From Anaerolineae bacterium (GTDB taxonomy: Bacteria; Chloroflexota; Anaerolineae; Aggregatilineales; Phototrophicaceae), in NCBI GenBank assembly GCA_025454525.1, contig JALOOG010000012.1:1-64000 (forward strand): a stretch of 64,000 bases of DNA. Reading direction: 5' to 3'. A model generated the notes under the pieces. That model was not told where the DNA came from and ran no database searches. It saw only the letters and a list, made by a program, of their open reading frames with translations. Of the stretch, positions 26,682 to 35,031 are shown piece after piece (within the stretch, counting starts at the first letter, position 1; each line of letters starts with the position of its first letter). A program made the translations under genes and the position numbers.

Positions 26682-28868
26682 TTAGGCTTGTAACACGATC
26701 AACACTTCAGCCAAGGCATGATAGGGCGTTTTGGCGCGCACACGCACCGGCCCCGGTGTAAAACGCGCTTTCAGATACACCGCCGCTTGACCCCCGACTA
26801 AAGCAAACGGGTTTTCACCGATCAGATCGGCTTCACCTTCCACCTCAAACGTAACCACGGTATGGGTATAAGGGAGCGGTGTGCCGTAATCATCGGTGAT
26901 CTTAAAGACGATCCGCGTCATATCGATCCCGTCCGCTTGGATCACCGCATCATCAGCTTGTAAGGTCAAACGTTGAGGGAAGGCATCTTGCGTGATACAA
27001 CATTCGGCCACGGCTTGATCGTTGAGGTATCCAACGATCCGCAATTCCCCGTAAGGATGCGCCAACAACACGCCTAGATTCATCAATTTAAACGGTGCGT
27101 AGGGCAGATTCGGGAATTGTTGCACATCGCGGGTATATTGTGCCAATTGTTGCACCCCGCCGATAAACACCTCGATCCGATCGCAATTGCTGAACACATA
27201 GATCGGTTCAATCACCCCTTCTTTAAGATCACCTAGTTTCCAGGTCGTGGCCGCATGAAGGATCACCCGTTGACTCGGCGCTTGTTGACTGGCATAGAAG
27301 TAAGCCGCGTGTTTTGGCAAGCGGAAAATGTCCATGACCCCGTGATAACAGATCCGATCGCCCGCCCCAAATTCTTTATGAGTGTTATAGTCAAACGCAC
27401 ACCACCCGATCGCCCCGGCCACACCGCCCGTACTCATCTGTAGGCTCTGAATCCGTGCATGGCGTAGTGCATGTTCCACCAAGCGTTCCTCATTATCATA
27501 CGATTTAGTTGGGAACATATGGCCGTTGAACTCGGTGACCAAATGCGGCGTATGATCCGGCTCTAAGATCCCATTGGAAAAATCGTTGAAGGTATACACA
27601 TCTTCCAAGAAATCGCCACCCAAGAAGAAGCGGACTCCGCCCGTCGGACGGGTGGGATCAAGGGATCGTGCGAGGGCGTTGGTCTTGGTGTAAAAGTCCG
27701 GCTCATCAAACGACTCATTGATCCGCACCCCCCAAATGATGATCGACGGATGATTGCGATCGCGTTCGATCATCGCCTTCACATCGCGTAAAGAGAGGTT
27801 TTGCCAGTCGGAGTCGCCGATATGTTGCCAACCGGGGATCTCCTCAAACACCAATAAGCCGATCTCATCACAGCGATCCAAAAAGTGGCGGCTTTGCGGA
27901 TAATGTGAGGTTCGCACGATGTTACAGCCCAATTCGTATTTGAGAATTTCTGCGTCTTTCCGTTGGAGTCGGGCGGGGGCCGCTGCACCGATGTACGGGT
28001 AATTTTGATGTCGATTCAAGCCGAATAATTTGAGCGGTTTCCCGTTCAGATAAAAACCGTCATTGCGGAATTGTGCTTCGCGAAAGCCAAAGTGTGTACT
28101 GATCTGATCATCCCCAAATTCGATTACGATGCGATACAAATGGGGCTGATCTAACGTCCACAATTGCAGCGACTCCCACGTCGCCCCTTGACAGATCTCC
28201 GATAACGACACGTTCACCCGTTCACCGGCCGCCAATGTGGTCGATTGAAGCAGCGTTTTGATCACTTGATCGCCATCATAGATCGTCGCTTTTACGACAC
28301 CTGCAAATTCTTGATCGCGTTGATTCCACACATCGACATCGATCTGAAGTTTAGGCGCATCTGTGAGTACCTCATGGGCATAGACAAAGACCCCTTCAAT
28401 ACGAGCCAGATCCACATAACGCAATTGTACTTCCCGATAAATCCCACCGAATACCATATAATCTACGGTATGGCCAAACGGGGGTATATCAGCGCGTTCT
28501 CGCGAGTCTAAATGCACCGTGAGCAGATTTTCATCGTCATCATGGAGATAATCGGTGATGTCATACGAAAATGGGGTGAATCCGCCTTTGTGTTCGGGGA
28601 AAGTGTGATCGTTGATCGTCACTGTGGCGGCTAACATCGCGCCTTCAAAATCTAGGAACACCCGCCGTCCGCGTCGCGGTTGGGGTAGGGTAAACACCTT
28701 ACGGTAAGTGGAGATAAATTGATAATCGGCATCGTCAAAATTGTGATGTGGAAACAATTTATTGGTATGAGGGAGTGTTACCCAACTAAACGCACTCGGT
28801 GGGGTTTCGAGTCCTACTGGTTGCGGGTAAAACAGCCAATCATGATTGAATGGAATGACCAATCTCAA
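26682..28868 (-). CDS. Glycoside hydrolase family 2 beta-galactosidase-like enzyme
   Basis: 728 residues: sugar-binding jelly roll (about 1-160, TYRKVF..RRGRRVFLDFEGA), Ig-like domain (about 160-270), GH2 barrel (about 275-570) and C-terminal beta domains. The acid/base Glu is in WGVRINESFDE and the nucleophile Glu in LVTEFNGH; FGLNRHQNYPYIG is a typical GH2 substrate loop. With galT and galK downstream it most likely hydrolyses lactose or another beta-galactoside in the cytoplasm, as no signal peptide is seen. The start is uncertain: TTG 28868 or the next TTG six bases on, with weak AAGG/AGG upstream. Confidence 0.87.
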   Translation of the reverse strand: MRLVIPFNHDWLFYPQPVGLETPPSAFSWVTLPHTNKLFPHHNFDDADYQFISTYRKVFTLPQPRRGRRVFLDFEGAMLAATVTINDHTFPEHKGGFTPFSYDITDYLHDDDENLLTVHLDSRERADIPPFGHTVDYMVFGGIYREVQLRYVDLARIEGVFVYAHEVLTDAPKLQIDVDVWNQRDQEFAGVVKATIYDGDQVIKTLLQSTTLAAGERVNVSLSEICQGATWESLQLWTLDQPHLYRIVIEFGDDQISTHFGFREAQFRNDGFYLNGKPLKLFGLNRHQNYPYIGAAAPARLQRKDAEILKYELGCNIVRTSHYPQSRHFLDRCDEIGLLVFEEIPGWQHIGDSDWQNLSLRDVKAMIERDRNHPSIIIWGVRINESFDEPDFYTKTNALARSLDPTRPTGGVRFFLGGDFLEDVYTFNDFSNGILEPDHTPHLVTEFNGHMFPTKSYDNEERLVEHALRHARIQSLQMSTGGVAGAIGWCAFDYNTHKEFGAGDRICYHGVMDIFRLPKHAAYFYASQQAPSQRVILHAATTWKLGDLKEGVIEPIYVFSNCDRIEVFIGGVQQLAQYTRDVQQFPNLPYAPFKLMNLGVLLAHPYGELRIVGYLNDQAVAECCITQDAFPQRLTLQADDAVIQADGIDMTRIVFKITDDYGTPLPYTHTVVTFEVEGEADLIGENPFALVGGQAAVYLKARFTPGPVRVRAKTPYHALAEVLIVLQA

Positions 28869-28939
28869 GCAAAACCTAACCTTCCATAAAGATAAATCTG
28901 ATTAAAAACAATCCGGCTAAGGATCCGATCCTTGGCCGT

Positions 28940-28969
28940 GTAAGGGCAAGCGATCCCGTTTGCCCTTAC
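28940..28969 (-). terminator. Hairpin downstream of the 165-residue membrane protein gene
   Basis: Inverted repeat GTAAGGGCAA / TTGCCCTTAC, extendable to 12 pairs around a GATCCC loop, between the membrane protein stop (29024) and the beta-galactosidase start. No strong U-tract. It would end the upstream transcript before the galactoside operon promoter. Confidence 0.55.
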
Positions 28970-29023
28970 GAATAGATTACAACGTTTAGGTGAGAATGCG
29001 ATAACGCAATTCTGTCTCCGTGT

Positions 29024-29521
29024 TTATAAGGCTTGGGTGGAAGCACAACCTCGTTGTAACAGCGCCCAAAACAAGAAGAAGTGACCACCGCCGACCAACC
29101 CGGTTAAGATCCCTGGTGCTAAGGCGGCCGGGGTTTTCCCGCGTGCGCGCACCATACCCGCCACGATCAACGGGATCACAAACATAAAGGTATTGATCCC
29201 CAACACAGGCAGATCACACGGGCTGAAGATCGTGCGCGGTTCAGACACCGCAATCTTAGAGATCACCGAAGTCCCCACCACGGCCACCATCAGCAAACCG
29301 GGTAACAATTGTTTATCCGGCACAAGGAACATCGTGATCATCCCTAAGATGAAGATCGCGTAAAGCAGGATGTCGATCAACAAATAGGGCATTTCGTTAC
29401 GCGGCGCAAGCGCATTGAGCAGCGCTTGGGTGTCCACATCGCTTTGAGCATAACTTAAGGGTACAAACACCACCAACAACATAAACAGCTCTAAAAGGGC
29501 GAATAAATGTTTTTTCTGCAT
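29024..29521 (-). CDS. Small multi-spanning membrane protein of unknown function
   Basis: 165 residues with four hydrophobic segments: 6-26 (signal-like, ending SYAQS), about 48-68, about 72-92 and about 107-125, plus a weak last one near 138-158. No recognised motif. GAGGAG eight bases before ATG 29521 supports translation. It follows the HAD gene on the same strand after a 35-base gap, so the two may form an operon. Confidence 0.7.
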   Translation of the reverse strand: MQKKHLFALLELFMLLVVFVPLSYAQSDVDTQALLNALAPRNEMPYLLIDILLYAIFILGMITMFLVPDKQLLPGLLMVAVVGTSVISKIAVSEPRTIFSPCDLPVLGINTFMFVIPLIVAGMVRARGKTPAALAPGILTGLVGGGHFFLFWALLQRGCASTQAL

Positions 29522-29556
29522 AAAACGCTCCTCACAGACACGATCGGTTAATCTAC

Positions 29557-30165
29557 TTATTGTACACTTGTGAGCTTAGATTCCAAAACAGGCTTTAGTG
29601 CGAGCGTTGCATGATACAAGAGACCATGAATCCCTAGAGCTTGGGCGGCCGCGATGTTGTCGGGCATGTCGTCAATGAAGATCGTCTCTTGCGCGGGGCG
29701 GCCTAACGCGGTCAACACATACTGATAAGCGGGTGGCGCGGGTTTCATCACCCCGATCAATGCGGAGATCACCAACGGATCAAACAGCTCCAAGATCGCT
29801 AAATCGCGCAACTTATCGATCAGAGCGGGGCTATCGTTGCTTAAGAGGGCGATCGTATGACCACGTTCTCGCAACTCCCGGATGTAATCGATCAAGCCTA
29901 AATCCAACCGATCACCGCGGAAAAAATCCGCTTTTAACTCAACCAGATCTTCAGGGGAGAGCTGTAAGGTTTGCGCCACATCGGCCCAATAATCGTCTAC
30001 GCTAAGCGTTCCGGTTTGAGCCATGCGCCAACTAGGGCTGCCATGGACGACTTGTTCTACTTGCCCACGCGCTAAACCGAGTCGATCATCCCATCGGTGA
30101 CGATAGGAATAATCTTCCGTTTTCATCAATACGCCGCCAAAGTCGAAAATCACCGCATGTTTCAT
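29557..30165 (-). CDS. HAD-superfamily hydrolase, subfamily IA
   Basis: 202 residues. Motif I is VIFDFGGVL (Asp nucleophile, the DFGGV variant common in YihX-like phosphatases), motif II ALLSNDSP, motif III Lys in GVMKPAPPAYQYVL, motif IV FIDDMPDNIAAAQALG. The cap is alpha-helical. Likely a small-molecule phosphatase (sugar phosphates), substrate unknown. It is divergent from the BrkB-type gene with about 40 bases between start codons. Confidence 0.9.
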   Translation of the reverse strand: MKHAVIFDFGGVLMKTEDYSYRHRWDDRLGLARGQVEQVVHGSPSWRMAQTGTLSVDDYWADVAQTLQLSPEDLVELKADFFRGDRLDLGLIDYIRELRERGHTIALLSNDSPALIDKLRDLAILELFDPLVISALIGVMKPAPPAYQYVLTALGRPAQETIFIDDMPDNIAAAQALGIHGLLYHATLALKPVLESKLTSVQ

Positions 30166-30204
30166 TATAATTTGATCCTACGCTCATCAATTGAGGTGTT
30201 ACTC

Positions 30205-31146
30205 ATGAGATCACGGATTATAAAACTGCTCTCTCGCTTACGCGAATGGTGGTTACGGCGCAAATATTCCACCCGCACTTTACCCACACATCTTTGGCGC
30301 GCCTTCCAAAATTTTAATCGCTACGGCACGACGGAAGCGGCCTCGTTATCCTATTACGCCATTTTTTCGATCTTTCCGTTGATGCTGTTGTTGGCCGTGG
30401 CGGTGAATAGCGCGGTGAGTCCGACCGTGGCACAAGAGCAGATCTCGATGGGATTACGCATCTTTTTACCTCAACAAAGCGTTCTGGTCTTACAACAAAG
30501 TCTCCAAGAGGCCTTACAACAAGGCAGTCAATTTCAATTGATCGCCTTAGTCGGTTTGTTATGGTCAGCGTTAGGGTTATTCTCGAATCTTTCGCGCTCT
30601 TTAGACTTGATCTTTTTAGTCCCGTCGAGTCGTAGCATGTGGCGACAACGTTTGTTAGCGTTTCTGATGACGCTGATCTTGATCGTGTTGATCATCAGCT
30701 CCTTCATCACATCGGGGATCTTACGGTTGATCGCGGCGTTTTTGGTTAGCGGCCCCAACACATGGATCACAATCGGCACGATCTTTTTACCGTTTAGCAT
30801 CAACTTATTGATCTTTGTGATGTTGTTTCGCTATGTGCCGTCTCGTCATGTCCTTTGGGAAGCGATTTGGCCGGCGGCGATCTTTGGTGCGGCGGGGTGG
30901 GAGATCGCGAAAGCGGGGTTGGCTTGGTATTTGAGCAGTTTAGAGCGTTTTGTGGCGATTTATGGAGGGATCACGACTGCGATCATCCTCTTGTTATCGG
31001 CTTATGTGATCGCTTCGATTTTTCTGTTTAGCGCGGAGTTGTGCGCCCGCCTCAACGAGTGGTTATTAGAGCATCAGACCGCACCCCAACCACTTTATGT
31101 AGAAGGCCCACAAGTGATCCAATTACCGCCGAATCAGAGCAAATAA
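30205..31146 (+). CDS. YihY/BrkB-family membrane protein
   Basis: 313 residues with six predicted transmembrane helices. The family signature AASLSYYAIFSIFPLMLLL is in the first helix and SRSMWRQRLLAFLMTL precedes the second. The start is taken at ATG 30205, six bases after GAGGTG; longer in-frame starts would overlap the divergent HAD gene. The family is conserved but its biochemical role is not settled (it was once called RNase BN). The C-terminal 30 residues are a Pro/Gln-rich cytoplasmic tail. Confidence 0.9.
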   Translation: MRSRIIKLLSRLREWWLRRKYSTRTLPTHLWRAFQNFNRYGTTEAASLSYYAIFSIFPLMLLLAVAVNSAVSPTVAQEQISMGLRIFLPQQSVLVLQQSLQEALQQGSQFQLIALVGLLWSALGLFSNLSRSLDLIFLVPSSRSMWRQRLLAFLMTLILIVLIISSFITSGILRLIAAFLVSGPNTWITIGTIFLPFSINLLIFVMLFRYVPSRHVLWEAIWPAAIFGAAGWEIAKAGLAWYLSSLERFVAIYGGITTAIILLLSAYVIASIFLFSAELCARLNEWLLEHQTAPQPLYVEGPQVIQLPPNQSK

Positions 31147-31148
31147 AA

Positions 31149-31176
31149 ACGGGCGAGTCGATAGAGACTCGCCCGT
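31149..31176. terminator. Bidirectional terminator between BrkB-type gene and micro-protein genes
   Basis: Perfect 11-bp stem ACGGGCGAGTC / GACTCGCCCGT with a six-base loop, directly after the stop at 31146 and just before the minus-strand stop at 31184. The A-run on the left gives a U-tract for the minus-strand transcript. Confidence 0.8.
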
Positions 31177-31183
31177 TCGTAGT

Positions 31184-31351
31184 TTAGAGGTTCTGAAGGC
31201 GTTCACCGATTTTCACCATCTGACGACCTAACTCATTCAAGACAGTGTTCGGCATTTTTTCCGCCGGATGGATCTGGTTAATTAAACGGTGTTGTTCAGC
31301 CTCTTGCATCAGCCGTTCGCGGCGTTCGCGTTCAAGTTCAAACAGGTTCAT
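31184..31351 (-). CDS. 55-residue micro-protein, paralogue of the 31417-31620 product
   Basis: Begins MNLFELERERRERLMQEAEQ and ends with NELGRQMVKIGERLQ. The latter matches SLGRQLVKIGEQLQ in the neighbouring 67-residue protein, including position near the C-terminus. The N-terminal half is a charged amphipathic helix. An AAGGGGA ribosome site precedes ATG 31351. No membrane segment or known domain. Small proteins with an LGRxLVxxGExLQ ending occur, as far as I recall, in other Chloroflexota; function unknown. Confidence 0.65.
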   Translation of the reverse strand: MNLFELERERRERLMQEAEQHRLINQIHPAEKMPNTVLNELGRQMVKIGERLQNL

Positions 31352-31373
31352 GAGCTTTCCCCTTGTGTTATGA

Positions 31374-31440
31374 GCGTTTCGATTGCAAATCTGTTACGTG
31401 TTTCGGTTGCAAACTGCTAGGAACGTTTCGGCTGTAAATC
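31374..31440 (-). repeat. Three tandem imperfect 22-25-base units
   Basis: On the minus strand the motif TTTGCAAYCGAAACG or a close variant recurs three times: the last codons of the 67-residue gene (DLQPKRS) and two more copies after its stop. In one frame the later copies read SLQPKH and DLQSKRS followed by TAA, as if the gene end had been duplicated and then frameshifted. Confidence 0.5.
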
Positions 31441-31620
31441 ACGGATCGGTTGCGTTTCCTCACCTTGCAGTTGTTCACCGATCTTGACCAATTGACGACC
31501 TAAAGAGCGTAGCAAGTGGTGATCCGATGACCGATGTTCTTGCCCGATACGGGCGTGTTCAGCATCTTTCATCATTTGATGGCGATGCGTGTTGTTATAG
31601 ATCTGATTGATCGTGTTCAT
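31417..31620 (-). CDS. 67-residue micro-protein with LGRQLVKIGEQLQ motif
   Basis: Histidine- and glutamine-rich N-terminal half followed by SLGRQLVKIGEQLQ and a basic tail. It is a paralogue of the 55-residue protein downstream and shares gene order, strand and a similar AAGGA-type ribosome site (eight bases before ATG 31620). It lies in a unit that starts at a good promoter (31941-31968). No signal peptide. Function unknown. Confidence 0.65.
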   Translation of the reverse strand: MNTINQIYNNTHRHQMMKDAEHARIGQEHRSSDHHLLRSLGRQLVKIGEQLQGEETQPIRDLQPKRS

Positions 31621-31735
31621 GATCAGACATTCCTTGTGTGTGTGTGATTTTTAGGCGTGTGTAAAACTCAATTGACTGGGCGAGCGGGGAGTGGGCGACT
31701 CCGCGCAATTGTGTACAACCGTCTGATAATGATAA

Positions 31736-31765
31736 AAGCCCCTGAACTTTCGCGCTCATGGGCTT
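31736..31765 (-). terminator. Possible attenuator/terminator between micro-ORFs
   Basis: AAGCCC / GGGCTT six-base stem with an 18-base loop, followed on the minus strand by TTTATCATTATC. It sits between the 24-residue ORF and the 67-residue gene, so it could attenuate the downstream genes. The stem is short and the call is tentative. Confidence 0.35.
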
Positions 31766-31797
31766 GGCGACTCCGATAGAACTGGAGGAAATTTCGC

Positions 31798-31872
31798 TTA
31801 GCGGGGCGCGATAGTGTCGATTCCCATGTGGGCGATACCGACGGGTTGTTTTTGTAACAATTGAAGCACCAT
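31798..31872 (-). CDS. 24-residue micro-ORF (leader peptide or small protein)
   Basis: ATG 31872 is preceded at an ideal eight-base spacing by AAGGGAG. The ORF encodes MVLQLLQKQPVGIA plus ten more residues ending in DTIAPR. It is the first ORF after the promoter at 31941-31968 and is followed by a hairpin, an arrangement typical of leader peptides. It could instead be a free-standing peptide. Evidence is only the expression signals. Confidence 0.45.
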   Translation of the reverse strand: MVLQLLQKQPVGIAHMGIDTIAPR

Positions 31873-31940
31873 TAAAGCATCTCCCTTCTCAAATCTCACT
31901 ACCGAACGATGTGTGAGCTGTGCTGCTCAACTGTTTACAG

Positions 31941-31968
31941 AGTATCATGACCCATTCTAACCTGTCAA
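31941..31968 (-). promoter_or_regulatory. Promoter of the micro-protein unit
   Basis: Consensus TTGACA (31968-31963) with GATACT (31946-31941) 16 bases downstream on the minus strand. This is the best -35 box I noticed in the window. Predicted transcript start near 31934, about 60 bases before the 24-residue ORF, divergent from the MoxR gene. Confidence 0.6.
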
Positions 31969-32111
31969 GCACCAAAGGTAAAGAAATGATTAAAACTTTG
32001 TAAAGGTTTCCACCTTTTGACTTTTTTTAAATCAACCGCTTTGATCTACCCCGAATGAGAGATCGGTGTATGATCCAATACAAACATCGTTTAAATCGAA
32101 GGTAGAGTACC

Positions 32112-33104
32112 ATGAGCCAGTCAGCCATGCCGATTGAGGAATTTAGCCGCTTAGCCCGCGCCATTGAGGCGGAGGTTTCGCGGGTGATTGTGGGTCAAAA
32201 AGAGGTGATTCGCAGTGTGATCATCTGTGTGATCACGGGCCGCCATGCCTTGTTAGAAGGTGTGCCGGGCTTAGGCAAGACGCAATTGATCCGCACGTTG
32301 GCAGATGTCCTTGACCTGCATTTTTCGCGGATTCAATTTACCCCAGATATGATGCCCGCCGATGTGACCGGTACCAATATCATGGATGAAAATGAGGATG
32401 GCCGGCGCGTCTTTCGGTTTCAAGCAGGCCCGATCTTTGCCAATTTGATCCTCGCCGATGAGATCAACCGTGCGACCCCTAAGACTCAATCGGCGCTGTT
32501 GGAGGCGATGCAAGAGAAAACCGTGACTGTGGCGGGCAAAGGCTATCAACTTGAGTCGCCGTTTTTTGTCTTGGCTACCCAAAACCCGATCGAACAAGAA
32601 GGCACATACCCCTTACCGGAGGCGCAATTAGATCGCTTCATGTTTAAGGTCAATGTCACCTTTCCGACGATTGATGATCTGGTCACGATCATCGATCGCA
32701 CCACCGGGATCGATGTCCCCCGCGCCCAAAAGATCACCACAGGCGCGGAGATCCTCAAAATGGGGGAATTAGCGCTTAATGCGCCCACTGCCAGTCATAT
32801 CAATCGATATGTAGCGCAATTGATCGTATCGACACATCCCGAAGACCCGAACGCGCCGGAATTGGTGAAGAATTATCTCCGCTATGGCGCGAGTCCCCGC
32901 GGCGCACAGGCCTTGATCCTAGGGGCGAAGGTCAACGCCTTATTAGAGGGCCGCTATAATGTGTCATTTGAGGATGTGAACGCGGTTGCACCCGCCGCTT
33001 TGCGTCATCGCTTGTTATTGAATTTTGAAGGACTCGCGGAAGGCATTAAACCGGACGAGATCGTCGCAGAGCTATTAAAATCTGCCCAAAAATTAGCGGT
33101 TTAA
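32112..33104 (+). CDS. MoxR-type AAA ATPase
   Basis: 330 residues. Walker A EGVPGLGKTQLIRTLA, Walker B LILADEINRATPKTQSALLEAMQE, sensor 1 FVLATQNPIEQEGTYPLPEAQ and the C-terminal helical lid. MoxR ATPases work as chaperones or activators with vWA-domain proteins. The DUF58/vWA partner usually encoded beside moxR is not adjacent here; one lies at 58404-59309. AAGGTAGAG precedes the start. The 3' end overlaps the convergent GT9 gene by 12 bases. Confidence 0.93.
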   Translation: MSQSAMPIEEFSRLARAIEAEVSRVIVGQKEVIRSVIICVITGRHALLEGVPGLGKTQLIRTLADVLDLHFSRIQFTPDMMPADVTGTNIMDENEDGRRVFRFQAGPIFANLILADEINRATPKTQSALLEAMQEKTVTVAGKGYQLESPFFVLATQNPIEQEGTYPLPEAQLDRFMFKVNVTFPTIDDLVTIIDRTTGIDVPRAQKITTGAEILKMGELALNAPTASHINRYVAQLIVSTHPEDPNAPELVKNYLRYGASPRGAQALILGAKVNALLEGRYNVSFEDVNAVAPAALRHRLLLNFEGLAEGIKPDEIVAELLKSAQKLAV

Positions 33105-34142
33105 CCCTAAAAATCGTGCGATCTGCTCAAACGCATCATCTACACTAATTCCATCGCGTCCCCAGTCCCATGATTGGGGACTACCTGTCCTCACACCGCC
33201 GCGACTCACCGTGGCGGGTTTCCAGATCGCGATCGCGTTCGGGGCATACGGCGCATAGCGGATCGGATCGGTCGGGCCTAAGATCATGATCGTTTTTGCG
33301 CCTGTGGCCGCTGCTAAATGGGTGAGTCCGGTATCGTTCCCGATGTAGCCTTGTGCGAATGTGGCCAAGGCCGCGATCTCACCAAATGACAGTGATCCGA
33401 CAAACGAGATCGCCGGAGTCCTCATTGCCTTGATCATCGCATCGACGATCGTGTGATCTTTTGGCCCGCCGATGATCACCGTGGATAGACCCAAGCGATC
33501 GGCTAAAGTTGCAAACAACTCCGGCGGAAAGCGTTTCACATCCATCTGCATTCCGGGATTTTGGCCGCCCGCCGGATTGATGACGACAAATCGCCCGCTA
33601 ATCCCATGTTTAGCGAGCTTCTGTTGCACTTGTTCCCGATCACGGTCGCTGATAGGGACATTGGCATAACAATCAGCCGTATCGATCCCCAAAGCGCGCA
33701 CCACATCTAGGTAGATCTCCGCTTCATGGCGGGGGGTGTTGGGATCGATTGGAACGCGCACGTTATAACCGAAACCCCGCCCATGGCTATCGAGTCCAGC
33801 GCGGATCGGAATCCCAGATAATCCTACAGCAAGGCTCATCAACGGCGATCGCACTAGCGATACCGCGAGATCAAATTGACCCGCCCGCAATTGCCAGACA
33901 AACCTCGTAAAATCACCCATCGTATACAGCGGTAAAGCCCGATCACCTGTATCGATCCACGCATCGATCAGCGGATGATGAGCGATTGCGGGTTTTGACC
34001 AACGCCCGATCGCCCATGTCAGGTGCGCGTGTTCATAGGCACGCCGTAAGGCTTTCAACGTGGCGGTCGCAAGGATCACATCCCCGATACAACACGGTTG
34101 AATCAAGACGATCCGTTGCGGTTTATCCTTGTGCGACCACAT
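33093..34142 (-). CDS. GT9-family glycosyltransferase (ADP-heptose transferase-like)
   Basis: 349 residues. GT-B fold with RIVLIQPCCIGDVILATATLKALR at the N-terminus, GGQNPGMQMDVKRFPPE and, in the C-terminal domain, VIIGGPKDH and YIGNDTGLTHLAAATGAKTIMILGPTDP, the GT9 donor-site pattern. Bacteria with an outer membrane use it for lipopolysaccharide heptose; in other lineages it adds sugars to unknown envelope glycans. It overlaps the end of the upstream PPOX gene by about 20 bases and is the last gene of a five-gene operon. The exact start is uncertain. Confidence 0.87.
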   Translation of the reverse strand: MWSHKDKPQRIVLIQPCCIGDVILATATLKALRRAYEHAHLTWAIGRWSKPAIAHHPLIDAWIDTGDRALPLYTMGDFTRFVWQLRAGQFDLAVSLVRSPLMSLAVGLSGIPIRAGLDSHGRGFGYNVRVPIDPNTPRHEAEIYLDVVRALGIDTADCYANVPISDRDREQVQQKLAKHGISGRFVVINPAGGQNPGMQMDVKRFPPELFATLADRLGLSTVIIGGPKDHTIVDAMIKAMRTPAISFVGSLSFGEIAALATFAQGYIGNDTGLTHLAAATGAKTIMILGPTDPIRYAPYAPNAIAIWKPATVSRGGVRTGSPQSWDWGRDGISVDDAFEQIARFLGLNR

Positions 34143-34533
34143 GCGTCGGTTTGATCTTGTAGATCACGCGGGTTTCACGGTAACGTTGTTCGGGGTTATT
34201 GGCGTAATACTCTGGTCGATTGAAGTAGACCGCGCTCAATTGATTGATATGATCTACCCCACCTTCTTCAGTGACCTCCGCCACTTCACCCCGAATTTCG
34301 AGGTAACGATACGGGTTTGCAGGGTCAATGGAGAGAATCGTCACCCTGGGGCGTTCGGTCATATTGCGGTCTTTTTGCCGATTCCGTGCGGTGTTGATCC
34401 AAATATGGGTACCGTCAAAGCTAAACCAGACCGGAGTCGCTTGAGGTTGATTATCCGGCATCAAAGTGACCAATGTCACCACGATCGGCCGTTGTACCAG
34501 ATCAAGATATGCTTCAGGAATTTGTACAGACAT
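34123..34533 (-). CDS. PPOX-class (pyridoxamine oxidase-like) flavin/F420-binding protein
   Basis: About 136 residues forming a split-barrel: LVQRPIVVTLVTLMPDNQPQATPVWFSFDG, WINTARNRQKDRNM (cofactor phosphate region) and YLEIRGEVAEVTEEGG. The pattern matches PPOX-class F420-dependent or FMN proteins. The start at ATG 34533 lies five bases after the sortase stop; an in-frame upstream start would overlap the sortase gene. Substrate unknown. Confidence 0.85.
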   Translation of the reverse strand: MSVQIPEAYLDLVQRPIVVTLVTLMPDNQPQATPVWFSFDGTHIWINTARNRQKDRNMTERPRVTILSIDPANPYRYLEIRGEVAEVTEEGGVDHINQLSAVYFNRPEYYANNPEQRYRETRVIYKIKPTHVVAQG

Positions 34534-34538
34534 GCGCT

Positions 34539-35021
34539 CTAAGGCTCCAAGGTTGCGATCACCGCCCAACGAAAGAGATATTCACCCGTTTCTGCTTGAT
34601 ACGATCGCGCATCACAGGTGATCAAGGTGAGGCGATCGTCGGGTGTTGGATACAATACCGTGAGATCGGTCTGATTGACCAATTTTGTCTCGATCACCCG
34701 GTAATAGGTGGGCTGTAATCCCTGCCAAAACACGATCCGATCCCCGATCTGTAGATCTTGCAGATCTCTAAAGATCCCCGCAGATCCATCTGGATATTCG
34801 ACGTGTCCACCCAACACCATATTACCGGATCGCCAACCCGTATACTCAAAATGGCCAATCTTGGCTTCCCAAGGATCGATCTCCCAAGTTTCAGGGCCCA
34901 ACGGAAAAGAGGTGATCGGGCTGATCACCTCAATTGATGGGATCACAAGACGCGGGTGATCGATCGCCTGATACCACGAGATCGCGATCAACAGCGCATA
35001 AACCCACTGCCAAACCCCCAT
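34539..35021 (-). CDS. Class D/E-like sortase
   Basis: 160 residues. One N-terminal membrane anchor (about 4-18), then the sortase barrel with catalytic His in VLGGHVEY, Cys in LTLITCDARSY and Arg in YLFRWAV. Sortases attach proteins to the surface by cleaving a sorting motif. No protein with an evident LPxTG-like motif plus tail is encoded near it, so substrates must be elsewhere or the enzyme has another use. Located 10 bases after the CoA lyase stop within the operon. Confidence 0.87.
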   Translation of the reverse strand: MGVWQWVYALLIAISWYQAIDHPRLVIPSIEVISPITSFPLGPETWEIDPWEAKIGHFEYTGWRSGNMVLGGHVEYPDGSAGIFRDLQDLQIGDRIVFWQGLQPTYYRVIETKLVNQTDLTVLYPTPDDRLTLITCDARSYQAETGEYLFRWAVIATLEP

Positions 35022-35031
35022 ACGATTGAAC

